From the NCBI RefSeq assembly GCF_017491605.1, contig NZ_JAFGYY010000007.1, positions 124,001-188,000 of the forward strand: a stretch of 64,000 nucleotides of DNA. The letters are read 5' to 3'. The stretch comes from Pseudomonas sp. 30_B (GTDB taxonomy: Bacteria > Pseudomonadota > Gammaproteobacteria > Pseudomonadales > Pseudomonadaceae). Below, in pieces: positions 9,590-20,799 of the stretch. The position numbers were made by a program, and so were the translations under genes. How positions within the stretch are numbered: the first letter of the stretch is position 1; each line of letters begins with the position of its first letter. Below the pieces are notes generated by a model, which saw only the letters and a program-made list of their open reading frames with translations, made no database searches and had not been told where the DNA came from.

Positions 9590-10447
9590 ATGCTGAAACG
9601 CACCCTGGCGCTCGCCGCCTGCTTTGCGCTGTCCTTTGCTGCGTCCGTTACCCATGCCGAAGCCCTGAAAGAGCTGAAGGTCTCGGCCATTCCCGATGAA
9701 GCCCCCACCGAACTGCTGCGCAAGTTCAAGCCGCTGGGCGCCTACCTGGAGGAGCAACTGGGCATGCCCGTTAAGTTCATCCCGGTATCCGACTATGCCG
9801 GCGTGGTCGAGGCCCTGGCCTCCGATCGCCTGGACATGGCCTGGCTGGGCGGTTTCACCTTCGTCCAGGCGCGCCTGAAGACCGGCAATGCCATCCCGCT
9901 GGTACAGCGCGAGCAGGACCAGCAGTTCACCAGCAAATTCATCACCGCCGACCCGAACGTGAAGTCGATCCAGGACCTGAAGGGCAAGACCTTCGCCTTC
10001 GGCTCCGTGTCCTCCACCTCCGGCAGCCTGATGCCGCGCTACTTCATGCAGAAGGACGGCGTGGTGCCCGAGCAGTTCTTCTCCCGCGTGGCCTACTCCG
10101 GCGCCCACGACGCTACCGTCGCCTGGGTCCAGGCCGGCAAGGTCGACGCCGGCGTGCTGAACGCCTCGGTGTGGCAGAAGCTGGTGGACAGCGGCAAGGT
10201 CGACACCAACAAGGTGAAGGTCTTCGCCACCACCCCGACCTACTACGACTACAACTGGACCGTACGCGGCAACCTCGACCCCGCGCTGGCGGAGAAGATC
10301 AAGAAGGCCTTCCTGGCCCTCGACCCGAACAACCCGCGCGACAAGGAAATCCTCGACCTGCAGGCGGCCAGCCGCTTCATCGAGACCAAGCCTGAGAACT
10401 ACAAGGGCATCGAGGAGTCGGCTCGCGCCGCCGGCCTCCTGAAGTGA
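9590..10447 (+). CDS. ABC transporter periplasmic binding protein, phosphonate/selenate type (PhnD-like)
   Basis: 285 residues with a Sec signal peptide ending near ASVTHA-E (residues 1-24). The body matches the PhnD/PtxB-like oxyanion-binding family: [21 protein letters not shown], the [13 protein letters not shown] ligand loop, and [17 protein letters not shown]. It delivers ligand to the permeases encoded just downstream. Orthologs are, as I recall, labelled putative selenate ABC transporter binding proteins; phosphonate, phosphite or another oxyanion is also possible. The stop overlaps the GTG start of the ATPase gene. First gene of a four-gene operon. Confidence 0.88.
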   Translation: MLKRTLALAACFALSFAASVTHAEALKELKVSAIPDEAPTELLRKFKPLGAYLEEQLGMPVKFIPVSDYAGVVEALASDRLDMAWLGGFTFVQARLKTGNAIPLVQREQDQQFTSKFITADPNVKSIQDLKGKTFAFGSVSSTSGSLMPRYFMQKDGVVPEQFFSRVAYSGAHDATVAWVQAGKVDAGVLNASVWQKLVDSGKVDTNKVKVFATTPTYYDYNWTVRGNLDPALAEKIKKAFLALDPNNPRDKEILDLQAASRFIETKPENYKGIEESARAAGLLK

Positions 10448-11250
10448 CCCTGAAACTGACCGGCGTGGAGCACGTCCACGCCAACGGCCAGCGTTCGCTC
10501 GCCGGCATCGACCTTGCGGTCGAAGCCGGCGAACGGGTGGCGATCATCGGTCCTTCGGGCGCCGGCAAGACCACCCTGCTGCGCATCCTGGCCACCGCCC
10601 TGAAACCCTCGGCGGGCAGCTATGAACTGCTCGGCGCCCAGCCCTGGGCGCTGAGTGGCGCCGCGCGCCAGCGCCTGCGCGCACGCATTGCGCTGGTGCA
10701 CCAGGCCCCTCCGCTGCCGCCGCGCCAGCGGGTGGTCACCGCCGTACTCGCCGGCCGCCTCGGCCAGTGGTCGCTGGGCAGGAGCCTGGCCAGCCTGCTC
10801 TATCCCCTCGACAGCGCCGGCGCCCGCGCCGAGCTGCAACGCCTGGACCTCTCCGACAAGCTGTTCGAACGCTGCGACCAGCTTTCCGGTGGCCAACTGC
10901 AACGAGTCGGCATCGCCCGGGCGCTGTACCAGCAGGCCGAAGTGCTGCTGGCGGACGAACCCGTCTCGGCCATGGACCCGGTGCTCGCCGGCCATACCCT
11001 CGGCGTGCTCAGCCGCGAAGCGCAGAGCCGCGGCGTGACGCTGCTGGCCAGTCTGCATGCGGTGGACCTGGCGCTGGAGCACTTCCCGCGCATCGTCGGC
11101 ATCCGCGATGGCCGCATCGCCTTCGACAAGCCGGCGGAACAAGTCACTCCGGACGACCTGCGCGCCCTCTACGCCAACGAGCAACTCGGCCAGCAGGCCG
11201 ACTCCCCGCCAGCGGGCAAACCTGTGGTGGTGCAGATTCCGCGATGCTGA
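10444..11250 (+). CDS. ABC transporter ATPase, phosphonate/selenate type (PhnC-like)
   Basis: 268 residues starting with GTG inside a GTGA overlap with the binding-protein stop. Walker A is GPSGAGKTT (about 36), the signature is [15 protein letters not shown] (about 147), Walker B is [13 protein letters not shown], and the H-loop is [11 protein letters not shown]. It powers the importer formed by the next two permeases. The C-terminal tail after residue 235 is short and not recognised. Confidence 0.9.
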   Translation: MTLKLTGVEHVHANGQRSLAGIDLAVEAGERVAIIGPSGAGKTTLLRILATALKPSAGSYELLGAQPWALSGAARQRLRARIALVHQAPPLPPRQRVVTAVLAGRLGQWSLGRSLASLLYPLDSAGARAELQRLDLSDKLFERCDQLSGGQLQRVGIARALYQQAEVLLADEPVSAMDPVLAGHTLGVLSREAQSRGVTLLASLHAVDLALEHFPRIVGIRDGRIAFDKPAEQVTPDDLRALYANEQLGQQADSPPAGKPVVVQIPRC

Positions 11251-12086
11251 AGCCTGCGCTCTCGAAGAGCCCGCCCCGCGACCCCGCCGCGCTGCCACGC
11301 CTGCTGCTCACCCTGCTCGCCCTGGCCCTGTTATGGCCGGGCCTGCGCCTCTCCGAGCTGGATATCAGCGGCCTGTTCAGCGGCGACAATGCGCGGACCA
11401 TGGCCAATTTTCTTGGCGGTTTCTGGCCGCCGGCCCATGACGACGAATTCCTCGGCCTGCTCGGCCGCGCCACCCTGGAAACCCTGGCCATCGCCACCGC
11501 CGGCATGGCGCTGGCCTGGCTGATCGCCTTCCCCGCCGCGCTGCTGGCGACCCGTGCGCTATCGATCTCCGCCCTGCCCCGCGGCGGCTTGCCGGCCTGG
11601 TGGGCGCGCGCCTTGCGCTGGCCGGTGCGTGGCCTGCTGATCCTGCTGCGCAGCGTGCCGGAAATCGTCTGGGCGCTGCTGTTCGTCCGCGCCGTGGGCC
11701 TGGGACCGACCGCCGGCGTGCTGGCCATCGCCATCACCTACGGCGGCATGCTCGGCAAGGTCTACGCGGAAATCTTCGAATCGGTGGACCCGCGTCCGAC
11801 CCGCGCGGTGCTGCTCGGCGGCGGCTCGCGCCTGCAGGCCTTCGCCTACGGCGTGCTGCCCTCGGCGGCGCCGGAACTGATTTCCTACACCGTCTACCGC
11901 TGGGAGTGCGCGATCCGTGCCTCGGTGGTGATGGGCTTCGTCGGCGCCGGTGGCCTCGGCCAGCAGATCGACCTGTCGCTGCGCATGTTCGCCGGCGGCG
12001 AGGTGGCGAGCATCCTGCTGACCTTCCTGCTGCTGGTGCTCGGCGCCGACCTGCTCAGCCGCTTCCTGCGCGGGAGGCTCGAATGA
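11244..12086 (+). CDS. ABC transporter permease 1, phosphonate/selenate type (PhnE-like)
   Basis: 280-residue inner-membrane permease. The ATG at 11244 overlaps the ATPase end by 7 bases; longer in-frame upstream Mets lie inside the ATPase gene and are rejected. Several hydrophobic segments surround the cytoplasmic EAA-type loop [41 protein letters not shown] is the family hallmark. It probably forms a heterodimer with the next gene product. Confidence 0.88.
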   Translation: MLKPALSKSPPRDPAALPRLLLTLLALALLWPGLRLSELDISGLFSGDNARTMANFLGGFWPPAHDDEFLGLLGRATLETLAIATAGMALAWLIAFPAALLATRALSISALPRGGLPAWWARALRWPVRGLLILLRSVPEIVWALLFVRAVGLGPTAGVLAIAITYGGMLGKVYAEIFESVDPRPTRAVLLGGGSRLQAFAYGVLPSAAPELISYTVYRWECAIRASVVMGFVGAGGLGQQIDLSLRMFAGGEVASILLTFLLLVLGADLLSRFLRGRLE

Positions 12087-12853
12087 GCGGGCTGTTGCGC
12101 AGCCTGGCCTGGCTGCTGGTCGTCCTGGCCGCGGTGATCGCCTCCTTCGCCTACCTGCAGATGGACACCGGCGGGCTCTTCAGCGCCAAGGGCCTTGGCC
12201 AGATGCTCGCCTATGCGCGCGACTTCCTGCCCCCGGACCTTTCCGCCGCGCACCTGCAGGCCATTGGCCGGGGCGCACTGGAAACCCTGGCCATGTCGGC
12301 CATCGGCACCCTCCTCGCGGCACTGCTCGGCGTGCTGCTGGCACTGCCGGCGGCCGGGCGTTTCGGCCGTGTCGCCCAGAGCCTGTCGCGGCTGCTGCTC
12401 AATGCCCTGCGCGCGGTACCGGAACTGGTGTGGGGTGCGCTGATGGTGCTGGCCGCAGGACTGGGACCGAACGCCGGCACCCTGGCCCTGGCGCTGCATA
12501 CCGGCGGGGTGCTCGGCCGACTGTTCGCCGAGGCGCTGGAAAACACCCCGAGCGCTCCCGCCGAGGCCGTGCGCCTGGCCGGTGGCGGGCGCGTCGCCGC
12601 CTTCGCCTACGGCACCCTGCCGGCGGTCTGGCCGCAACTGGTGGCCTACGTGCTGTACCGCTGGGAGAACAACATCCGCATGGCCAGCGTGCTCGGCTTC
12701 GTCGGCGCCGGTGGCCTGGGGCAGATGCTCTACTTCAGCCTGAGCCTGTTCCAGCAGGCCCAGGCGGCAACGGTGATTCTCGCCATGCTGTTGCTGGTGC
12801 TGGGCGTCGATACCCTGAGCGCCTGGGCACGGCAGCGCTGGGTGAGTCATTGA
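12083..12853 (+). CDS. ABC transporter permease 2, phosphonate/selenate type (PhnE-like)
   Basis: 256-residue paralog of the preceding permease, started inside an ATGA overlap. The matching loop reads ENTPSAPAEAVRLAGGGRVA, and the C-terminal hallmark is [21 protein letters not shown]. Two tandem PhnE paralogs are usual for these systems. The operon ends here, followed by a REP repeat and a terminator. Confidence 0.88.
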   Translation: MSGLLRSLAWLLVVLAAVIASFAYLQMDTGGLFSAKGLGQMLAYARDFLPPDLSAAHLQAIGRGALETLAMSAIGTLLAALLGVLLALPAAGRFGRVAQSLSRLLLNALRAVPELVWGALMVLAAGLGPNAGTLALALHTGGVLGRLFAEALENTPSAPAEAVRLAGGGRVAAFAYGTLPAVWPQLVAYVLYRWENNIRMASVLGFVGAGGLGQMLYFSLSLFQQAQAATVILAMLLLVLGVDTLSAWARQRWVSH

Positions 12854-12862
12854 GATTCACCT

Positions 12863-12940
12863 TGTAGGAGCGAGCTTGCTCGCGAACCAGGCGTCAGCCC
12901 ACTCGGTGTCAGGCGGTTCGCGAGCAAGCTCGCTCCTACA
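12863..12940. repeat. REP-type inverted repeat, GAGCTTGCTCGCGAAC class
   Basis: The left arm TGTAGGAGCGAGCTTGCTCG and its complement at the right are separated by about 27 bases. The same arms are found at 19034-19100. It lies just after the permease stop. Confidence 0.78.
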
Positions 12941-12975
12941 AACAGCTCTTACGAGCATCGGAAACAGCACGCAAC

Positions 12976-13005
12976 AAAAAGCCCGGCACATGGCCGGGCT
13001 TTTTC
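12976..13005. terminator. bidirectional terminator
   Basis: AAAAAGCCCGGC, a short loop, then GCCGGGCTTTTT. The symmetrical A/T flanks serve both the ABC operon (plus) and the DUF5064 gene (minus). Confidence 0.88.
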
Positions 13006-13017
13006 ATTCGCAGCGTA

Positions 13018-13389
13018 TCAGTCGGACTCGCCGTGGCGAATGACGTCCTCGAGGTCTACCGGGTCGCCGTAGTGGGTGCCGAGCTTCTGGCGGATGTCCT
13101 CGAACATCGCGTCATACTCCTTGTGATTGCGCACCACGGCGCCAAAGCGCGGGTGCAGGCCATGCTTCTGGGCAATGCGGGTGGCATCGCTGGCAAAGTT
13201 GAAGGCCTGCTCCTTGGGCATGTCCCATTCTTCGCTGAAAGCATTCCGGTCGATTTCGCCTTTCATGGTGAAGTGCACGTAAGTGCCCTTCTCCGCATCC
13301 CTGCGCACTTCGTAGTAGATGTGAGCGTCAATTTCCTGCTGGTCCAGCCCCGGCATGGCCTGGAGGTGCAGATGGCCCGGTTCGAACAT
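13018..13389 (-). CDS. DUF5064-like small protein
   Basis: 123 residues with no signal peptide or membrane segment. The opening MFEPGHLHLQAMPG and the phrase WDMPKEQAFNFASDA match my memory of the Pseudomonas DUF5064 family, whose role is unknown. It is acidic and probably a single alpha/beta domain. GGAGATTCGCC precedes the start. Monocistronic, with the shared terminator downstream. Confidence 0.75.
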   Translation of the reverse strand: MFEPGHLHLQAMPGLDQQEIDAHIYYEVRRDAEKGTYVHFTMKGEIDRNAFSEEWDMPKEQAFNFASDATRIAQKHGLHPRFGAVVRNHKEYDAMFEDIRQKLGTHYGDPVDLEDVIRHGESD

Positions 13390-13455
13390 GGCGAATCTCC
13401 TTCTATGGAATCCGCACAGTCTAGCGCGCCTTTGTGAATTGGAAATCGTTCTGTG

Positions 13456-13773
13456 TCAGTGCAGGACGTCTTTTCGAATTCTTTCTTGAACCAATACCCA
13501 GGGCGCAATTACCACCGCCCAGAGCTCCGGGTCACGGGCGAGGAAATCCTCCGCCTGGATTTCGTCGACCTTGCCAAGCTCGCCGCTGGCAAGCCAGGCG
13601 GCGACCTTCACCTTGTCGTCCTCGGCAACGCCCACCGCGACCTCCACCAGATCGGCGGAACCCGCAACCTTGAGCAGGTTGCCACGGGCGAAGAACGGCG
13701 CGAGCTCCTGCCAGGAAATCTTCGCGGTTTCGCCAAGCAACTTGGCATAGAGGGTGCTAGCTTGTTCAGTCAT
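13456..13773 (-). CDS. DUF2288 family protein
   Basis: 105 residues from the Met at 13773, chosen over an upstream in-frame Met because AGGTGAGATCC gives a good ribosome binding site. TLYAKLLGETAKISWQEL and the ARGNLLKVAGSADLVEVA stretch match the DUF2288 family of gamma-proteobacteria; function unknown. Cytoplasmic and small. Confidence 0.8.
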   Translation of the reverse strand: MTEQASTLYAKLLGETAKISWQELAPFFARGNLLKVAGSADLVEVAVGVAEDDKVKVAAWLASGELGKVDEIQAEDFLARDPELWAVVIAPWVLVQERIRKDVLH

Positions 13774-14080
13774 GGATCTCACCTGGTAAACGATCGGCGC
13801 CATGATAGCGCCGAGGCCGCGCCAGGCAAGGTTCGGACGGCGCTTTCCGGATGACGGAACCCTCAGGGAAAAATCGGAGAGACGCCGTTTTTCTGTACGT
13901 TTGTGTCAAGGTTGCGACATGCGCTCGGCCAGCCCGCCGCCCCCCGCTTTTCAAGCGGTAAAGCGGCACTCTACACTGTACCGGTACAGTTGCCGGTGGG
14001 CTTGTCCGGGGCAATCCCGGTTCTGCAGCCTTCGGCTACCAGGACTACAAAAACGAATAACACAAGAAGAGTGGAGCACT
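13774..14080. other. upstream region of braC
   Basis: Contains a 15-base hairpin CCGCTTTTCAAGCGG at 13944-13958 and a perfect 16-base palindrome at 13975-13990 (see separate entry). About 90 bases of leader follow before GTGGAGCACT and the braC start. A -35/-10 pair was not assigned with confidence. Confidence 0.5.
13975..13990. promoter_or_regulatory. palindrome upstream of braC, candidate operator
   Basis: ACTGTACCGGTACAGT is a perfect 16-base dyad 91 bases before the braC start. It has no T run, so it is not a terminator. The binding protein is unknown. Confidence 0.4.
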
Positions 14081-15202
14081 ATGAAAAAGGGTACTCAGCG
14101 TCTTTCCCAGCTGTTCACCGCCATGGCACTCGCCGGCGTTGCCAGCTACTCCATGGCCGCCGACACCATCAAGATCGCTCTGGCCGGCCCGGTGACCGGC
14201 GCCGTCGCCCAGTATGGGGAGATGCAGTTCGTTGGCGCGAAAATGGCCATTGAGCAGATCAACAAGGCGGGCGGCGTAGACGGCAAGCAACTGGAAGGCG
14301 TGGTCTACGACGACGCGTGCGATCCGAAACAAGCCGTGGCCGTTGCCAACAAAGTCGTCAACGACGGCATCAAGTTCGTGGTTGGCCACCTCTGCTCCAG
14401 CTCCACTCAGCCGGCATCCGACATCTACGAAGACGAAGGCGTGATCATGATCACCCCGGCGTCCACCAGCCCGGACATCACCTCCCGCGGCTACAAGCTG
14501 ATCTTCCGCACCATCGGCCTGGACAGCCTGCAGGGCCCGACCGCCGGCAAGTTCATCGCCGAGCACATCAAGCCCAAGTCCGTGGCCGTGATCCACGACA
14601 AGCAGCAGTACGGCGAAGGCATCGCCACTGCCGTGAAGAAGACCCTGGAAGCCGACGGCATCAAGGTTCCGCTGTTCGAAGGCATCAACGCCGGCGACAA
14701 GGACTTCTCTGCGATGATCGCCAAGCTCAAGCAGGCCAAGGTGGACTTCGTCTACTACGGCGGCTACCACCCGGAACTGGGCCTGCTCCTGCGCCAGGCT
14801 TCCGAGAAGGGCCTGAAAGTCGGCTTCATGGGTCCGGAAGGCGTCGGCAACAAGGAAATCTCCGCTATCGCCGGCCCGGCTTCCGAAGGCCTGTACGTGA
14901 CCCTGCCGAAATCCTTCGACCAGGATCCGAAGAACAAGGGCCTGGTTGACGCGTTCAAGGCCAAGAACGAAGACCCGAGCGGTCCGTTCGTGTTCCCGGC
15001 TTACGCCGCTGTCGAAGTCATCGCCGAAGGCATCAAGAAAGCCGGCAGCGAGGAAACCGACAAGGTAGCCGCGGCTCTGCGCGCCAACACCTTCGCGACC
15101 CCGACCGGTGACCTGGCCTTCGACGAGAAGGGCGACCTGAAGAACTTCAACTTCGTGGTCTACCAGTGGCACAAGGACGGCACCAAGACCGAAGCCAAGT
15201 AA
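14081..15202 (+). CDS. braC: branched-chain amino acid ABC transporter binding protein BraC
   Basis: 373 residues with a Sec signal peptide ending near SYSMA-ADT. It is a Leu/Ile/Val-binding type I periplasmic protein: IKIALAGPVTGAVAQYGEMQ at the mature start, the VGHLCSSSTQPASDIYEDE ligand loop, and two conserved Cys for the family disulfide. The Met at 14081 is preferred over the longer frame because the signal peptide follows directly. It feeds BraDEFG. A terminator-like hairpin after the gene probably lowers transcription of the permease genes relative to this abundant protein. Confidence 0.95.
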   Translation: MKKGTQRLSQLFTAMALAGVASYSMAADTIKIALAGPVTGAVAQYGEMQFVGAKMAIEQINKAGGVDGKQLEGVVYDDACDPKQAVAVANKVVNDGIKFVVGHLCSSSTQPASDIYEDEGVIMITPASTSPDITSRGYKLIFRTIGLDSLQGPTAGKFIAEHIKPKSVAVIHDKQQYGEGIATAVKKTLEADGIKVPLFEGINAGDKDFSAMIAKLKQAKVDFVYYGGYHPELGLLLRQASEKGLKVGFMGPEGVGNKEISAIAGPASEGLYVTLPKSFDQDPKNKGLVDAFKAKNEDPSGPFVFPAYAAVEVIAEGIKKAGSEETDKVAAALRANTFATPTGDLAFDEKGDLKNFNFVVYQWHKDGTKTEAK

Positions 15203-15221
15203 GCCGCTGGCCGACACCCAG

Positions 15222-15251
15222 AGCCCACTGCACCCGCAGTGGGCTTTGTTT
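15222..15251 (+). terminator. hairpin between braC and braD
   Basis: Perfect 10-bp stem AGCCCACTGC/GCAGTGGGCT with a 4-base loop, followed by TTGTTT. In bra operons such a partial terminator would give high BraC and lower permease levels. Confidence 0.8.
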
Positions 15252-15318
15252 ATCCGAGTATTCCGGGGGTCCGTCGCGCCACAAGCGCCGCTTCACGCGA
15301 CGCCCGAGGAGTTAGGTA

Positions 15319-17491
<2,173 letters not shown>

Positions 17492-17495
<4 letters not shown>

Positions 17496-18259
17496 GCCAG
17501 ACCATTCTTGAAGTAAGCGGCCTGACCATGCGCTTCGGCGGCCTGCTGGCCGTCAACGGGGTGGCCCTGAACGTTAAGGAAAAGCAGGTGGTCTCGATGA
17601 TCGGCCCGAACGGCGCCGGCAAGACCACCGTGTTCAACTGCCTGACCGGTTTCTACCAGCCCACTGGCGGTCAGATCCTCCTGCGTGGCGAAGCCGTGCA
17701 GGACCTGCCCGGCCACAAGATCGCCCACAAAGGCGTGGTGCGGACTTTCCAGAACGTTCGCCTGTTCAAGGAAATGACCGCGGTGGAGAACCTGCTGGTC
17801 GCCCAGCACCGCCACCTCAACACCAACTTCTTCGCCGGCCTGCTGAAACTGCCGTCCTTCCGCCGCAGCGAGGCGGAGGCGCTGGACTACGCCGCGCACT
17901 GGCTGGAGATCGTCAACCTCAAGGAAGTCGCCAACCGTCCGGCGGGCACCCTCGCCTACGGCCAGCAGCGTCGCCTGGAGATCGCCCGCTGCATGATGAC
18001 CCGTCCGCAGCTGTTGATGCTGGACGAACCGGCGGCCGGCCTGAACCCGCGGGAAACCGAGGACCTGAAGGCACTGATTGCCATGCTGCGCTCCGAGCAC
18101 GGCGTCACCGTCCTGCTCATCGAGCACGACATGAAGCTGGTGATGAGCATTTCCGACCATATCTACGTGATCAACCAGGGCACGCCCCTGGCCGACGGCA
18201 CCCCGGAAGAAATCCGCGGCAACCCGGATGTGATCAAAGCCTATCTGGGGGAGGCCTGA
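17492..18259 (+). CDS. braF: branched-chain amino acid ABC ATPase BraF (LivG)
   Basis: 255 residues. Walker A is GPNGAGKTT (about 37), the LivG-specific RTFQNVRLF comes after it, the signature is the degenerate [14 protein letters not shown] typical of LivG, and Walker B is [13 protein letters not shown]. Forms a heterodimeric motor with BraG. Starts within the braE stop. Confidence 0.95.
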
Positions 18260-18262
18260 GTC

Positions 18263-18964
18263 ATGCTGAAGTTCGACAAGGTTTCCACCTTCTACGGCAA
18301 GATCCAGGCGCTGCACGAGGTCAGCATGGAAGTCCAGCAGGGTGAGATCGTCACCCTGATCGGCGCCAACGGGGCCGGCAAGTCGACCCTGCTGATGACC
18401 CTGTGCGGCTCGCCGCGCGCCTCCTCGGGCAGCATCACCTACCTGGGCGAGGAACTGGTCGGCAAGGAATCCTCCGTGATCATGCGCAAGAGCATCGCCG
18501 TCGTGCCGGAAGGCCGTCGTGTGTTCGCCCGCCTGACCGTGGAAGAGAACCTGGCCATGGGCGGTTTCTTCACCAACAAGGACGACTACCAGGAGCAGAT
18601 GGACAAGGTCCTGTCGCTCTTCCCGCGCCTGAAGGAACGCTTCAACCAACGCGGCGGCACCATGTCCGGCGGTGAACAGCAGATGCTCGCCATCGGCCGC
18701 GCGCTGATGAGCAAGCCCAAGCTGCTGCTGCTCGACGAGCCGTCCCTGGGCCTTGCGCCGATCATCATCCAGCAGATCTTCGACATCGTCGAACAGCTGC
18801 GCCAGGAAGGCGTGACCGTCTTCCTCGTCGAGCAGAACGCCAACCAGGCGCTGAAGCTCGCCGACCGTGGCTACGTGCTGGAGAACGGTCGCATCGTCAT
18901 GCAGGACTCCGGCGCCAACCTGCTGGTGAACCCCAAGGTGCGCGACGCGTACCTGGGCGGCTGA
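18263..18964 (+). CDS. braG: branched-chain amino acid ABC ATPase BraG (LivF)
   Basis: 233 residues. Walker A is GANGAGKST, VVPEGRRVFARLTVEENL is the LivF hallmark, the signature is MSGGEQQMLAIGRAL, and Walker B is LLLLDEPSLGLAP. Begins 3 bases after braF. Last gene of the bra cluster; the gene order C-D-E-F-G is canonical. Confidence 0.95.
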   Translation: MLKFDKVSTFYGKIQALHEVSMEVQQGEIVTLIGANGAGKSTLLMTLCGSPRASSGSITYLGEELVGKESSVIMRKSIAVVPEGRRVFARLTVEENLAMGGFFTNKDDYQEQMDKVLSLFPRLKERFNQRGGTMSGGEQQMLAIGRALMSKPKLLLLDEPSLGLAPIIIQQIFDIVEQLRQEGVTVFLVEQNANQALKLADRGYVLENGRIVMQDSGANLLVNPKVRDAYLGG

Positions 18965-18981
18965 CGTCCCGCGCTGCAACG

Positions 18982-19008
18982 AAAAACGGCCCTTCGGGGC
19001 CGTTTTTT
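18982..19008 (+). terminator. intrinsic terminator after braG
   Basis: ACGGCCC and GGGCCGT stem with a TTCG-type tetraloop, followed by TTTTTT. Confidence 0.92.
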
Positions 19009-19033
19009 ATTGGTTCGCGCCGTGCGGCTCTTG

Positions 19034-19100
19034 GTAGGAGCGAGCTTGCTCGCGAACAAGCTCGCCGGTGAGTTCTGCGTGCGAGCAAGCTCGCTCCTAC
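19034..19100. repeat. REP-type inverted repeat, GAGCTTGCTCGC class
   Basis: The left arm GTAGGAGCGAGCTTGCTCGC and its complement at the right are 67 bases overall. Same family as 12863-12940. It separates the bra terminator from the gntR stop. Confidence 0.78.
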
Positions 19101-19106
19101 AACGCC

Positions 19107-19781
19107 TCAGTTCTGCGCCTCGGACTGGGCAATGAACTCCAGCATCTTCTCACTGCCATCGACCAGGTCGGCGTGAATGGCCGCGCGCGCGGCGGCGCCG
19201 TCGCCTTCGCGCAGCGCCCGCAGCACTTCCCAGTGGTGCTCCACCGCCATGCGCTCGTTGAAGTCGGCGTAGGCCTGGGCGATCAGCGGGCCGGTGCGCA
19301 TCCACAGGCTGTCGAGGAAGGCGCGCAGCAGCGGCATCCCGGCGATGTCGGCCAGGGCGAAGTGGAACGCCTGGTTGAGCTTGAGCGCCTGGACCATGTC
19401 CTCGGCGTGGATCGCATCGAGGTTCGCGCGGATGTTGGCTTCCAGCTCATCCAGTTGCTCGACGCCGGCCCTGGCGGCGGCCGTCTCCGCGGCCAGCCCT
19501 TCGAGGGCGATGCGGATGCTGCGGATCTCCAGGTACTGCTCGCGGGTAAGCAGCGGCACGCGGATGTCGCGCGGCGTCTTGAGCACCAGCGCCTGTTCCT
19601 TGGCCAGTTGCAGGATCGCATCGCGCACCGGGGTCACGCTGGTGCCCAGCTGCTGCGCCAGGTCGCGGATGCGCAGGCGATCGTCCGGCTTGAAGCGGCC
19701 GGTGATCAGCGCCTCGCGCAGCAGTGCGTAGACGCCGCTGCCCAGGTAGGAATGGTTCAGCCCTTCGATCGGGTAGTTCAT
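19107..19781 (-). CDS. GntR family transcriptional regulator, FCD (FadR-type) domain
   Basis: 224 residues. The winged HTH spans about 15-80 with GRFKPDDRLRIRDLAQQLGTS and VTPVRDAILQLAKEQAL. The FCD ligand domain (about 88-215) contains the metal-site type residues RSIRIALEG, NQAFHFALAD and EHHWEVLRAL. It lies at the edge of the SDR/binding protein/kinase/aminotransferase cluster and co-directional with the SDR gene, so it is the likely local repressor. A perfect 22-base palindrome between the divergent cluster promoters (20671-20692) is its probable operator. Confidence 0.9.
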   Translation of the reverse strand: MNYPIEGLNHSYLGSGVYALLREALITGRFKPDDRLRIRDLAQQLGTSVTPVRDAILQLAKEQALVLKTPRDIRVPLLTREQYLEIRSIRIALEGLAAETAAARAGVEQLDELEANIRANLDAIHAEDMVQALKLNQAFHFALADIAGMPLLRAFLDSLWMRTGPLIAQAYADFNERMAVEHHWEVLRALREGDGAAARAAIHADLVDGSEKMLEFIAQSEAQN

Positions 19782-19863
19782 CGTTTTCTCATCGCCGTCT
19801 CGTCACATGGCGCGGCATGCAGGCGTGCATGATGCAGATCGAACGCGCCCGATACCAGCCGGA

Positions 19864-20598
19864 TCAGACATGCTGGCCGCCATTGACGTGGATTTCCGCG
19901 CCATTCACGTAAGACGCGCCGCTGGTACAGAGGAAGTGGATCAGCGAAGCGACCTCCTCCGGCTTGCCCAGGCGGTGCAAGGGAATGTCGCGCTCGACGA
20001 TCAGCTCGGTGCCCGAGGAGAGGATCGCGGTGTCGATCTCCCCGGGCGCAATGGCATTGACCCGCACGCCATGCGGGCCGAAGTCGTGGGCCATCTCGCG
20101 GGTGAGCGCCGCCAGCGCCGCCTTGGAGCAGGCGTAGGCGACACCGGCGAAGGGATGCACCCGGGACCCGGCAATGGAGGTGACGTTGATCACCGAGCCC
20201 TTGGCCGCCTTCAGCTCGTCGAACAATCCGCGCGCCAGCAGGGCCGTGGAGAACAGGTTGACGTTGAACACCTTGAGCCAGGTGGCGTAGTCGCTCTCCA
20301 GCACACCCAGGCGCTCCCCTTCCGGCCCTTTCGGCGAGATGCCGGCATTGTTCACCAGCGCATGCAGCTGGCCGCCGAGCTTCTCGCGGATCTGCGGCAG
20401 GCTCGCCTGCACGCTGTCGATGTCCTCAAGGTCCAGGTGGATGTGGTTGATCAGCCCTTCGGCCCAGGGGCATTCGGCACTCCAGTCCTGGCGCGAGGCG
20501 GTGAACACGCGCCAGCCGGCGGCGTTGAAGTGCTTGACTGTGGCATGGCCGATGCCTCGGCTGGCACCGGTGAGCAGCAAGGTCCTGGTCTGGTTCAT
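19864..20598 (-). CDS. short-chain dehydrogenase/reductase (SDR)
   Basis: 244 residues, classical SDR: LLLTGASRGIGHAT (NAD(P) binding, about 7-20), NNAGISPKGP, Ser in NVTSIAGS, and the catalytic YACSK (about 153-157). The start at 20598 has GGGGGATGCACC upstream; the longer frame reaching 20667 lacks this. Transcribed divergently from the binding-protein operon and probably controlled by the same operator. It likely oxidises a hydroxyl or aldehyde intermediate of the pathway; the substrate cannot be read from sequence. Confidence 0.87.
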   Translation of the reverse strand: MNQTRTLLLTGASRGIGHATVKHFNAAGWRVFTASRQDWSAECPWAEGLINHIHLDLEDIDSVQASLPQIREKLGGQLHALVNNAGISPKGPEGERLGVLESDYATWLKVFNVNLFSTALLARGLFDELKAAKGSVINVTSIAGSRVHPFAGVAYACSKAALAALTREMAHDFGPHGVRVNAIAPGEIDTAILSSGTELIVERDIPLHRLGKPEEVASLIHFLCTSGASYVNGAEIHVNGGQHV

Positions 20599-20670
20599 GG
20601 TGCATCCCCCTGCACAAGGCAATTGTCCGTGGTGGCATGGCGTGCATCGCTGTGCGCGATGAAGCAAATA

Positions 20671-20692
20671 AAAACATGATGCATCATGTTTT
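20671..20692. promoter_or_regulatory. 22-base perfect palindrome, candidate GntR operator
   Basis: The half-site AAAACATGATG is followed at once by its exact complement. It lies 73 bases before the SDR start and 211 before the binding-protein start, between divergent genes and near a GntR/FCD regulator gene. FCD regulators bind short dyads of this kind. No T run follows, so a terminator role is unlikely. Confidence 0.65.
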
Positions 20693-20760
20693 GGAAGATG
20701 TTTAAATCCCTCCCCGCGTCATCCGATTCCGAACAACAAGAAGAAACTGGAGGACATCCC

Positions 20761-20799
20761 ATGCTCGACCGCACCTGTACCGCGCGCTCCTCACCCTGA
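20761..20799 (+). CDS. possible 12-codon leader peptide ORF
   Basis: ATG followed by 11 codons and TGA (MLDRTCTARSSP), with GGAGGACATCCC placing a strong Shine-Dalgarno 7 bases before the ATG. It sits in the untranslated leader of the binding-protein gene. There is no run of one amino acid, so classical attenuation is not evident. It could be chance. Confidence 0.3.
   Translation: MLDRTCTARSSP

Noticed and set aside
10767..11243. Long N-terminal extension of the first phn-type permease
   Set aside because: It lies inside the ATPase gene in another frame; the ATG at 11244 gives the normal permease length.
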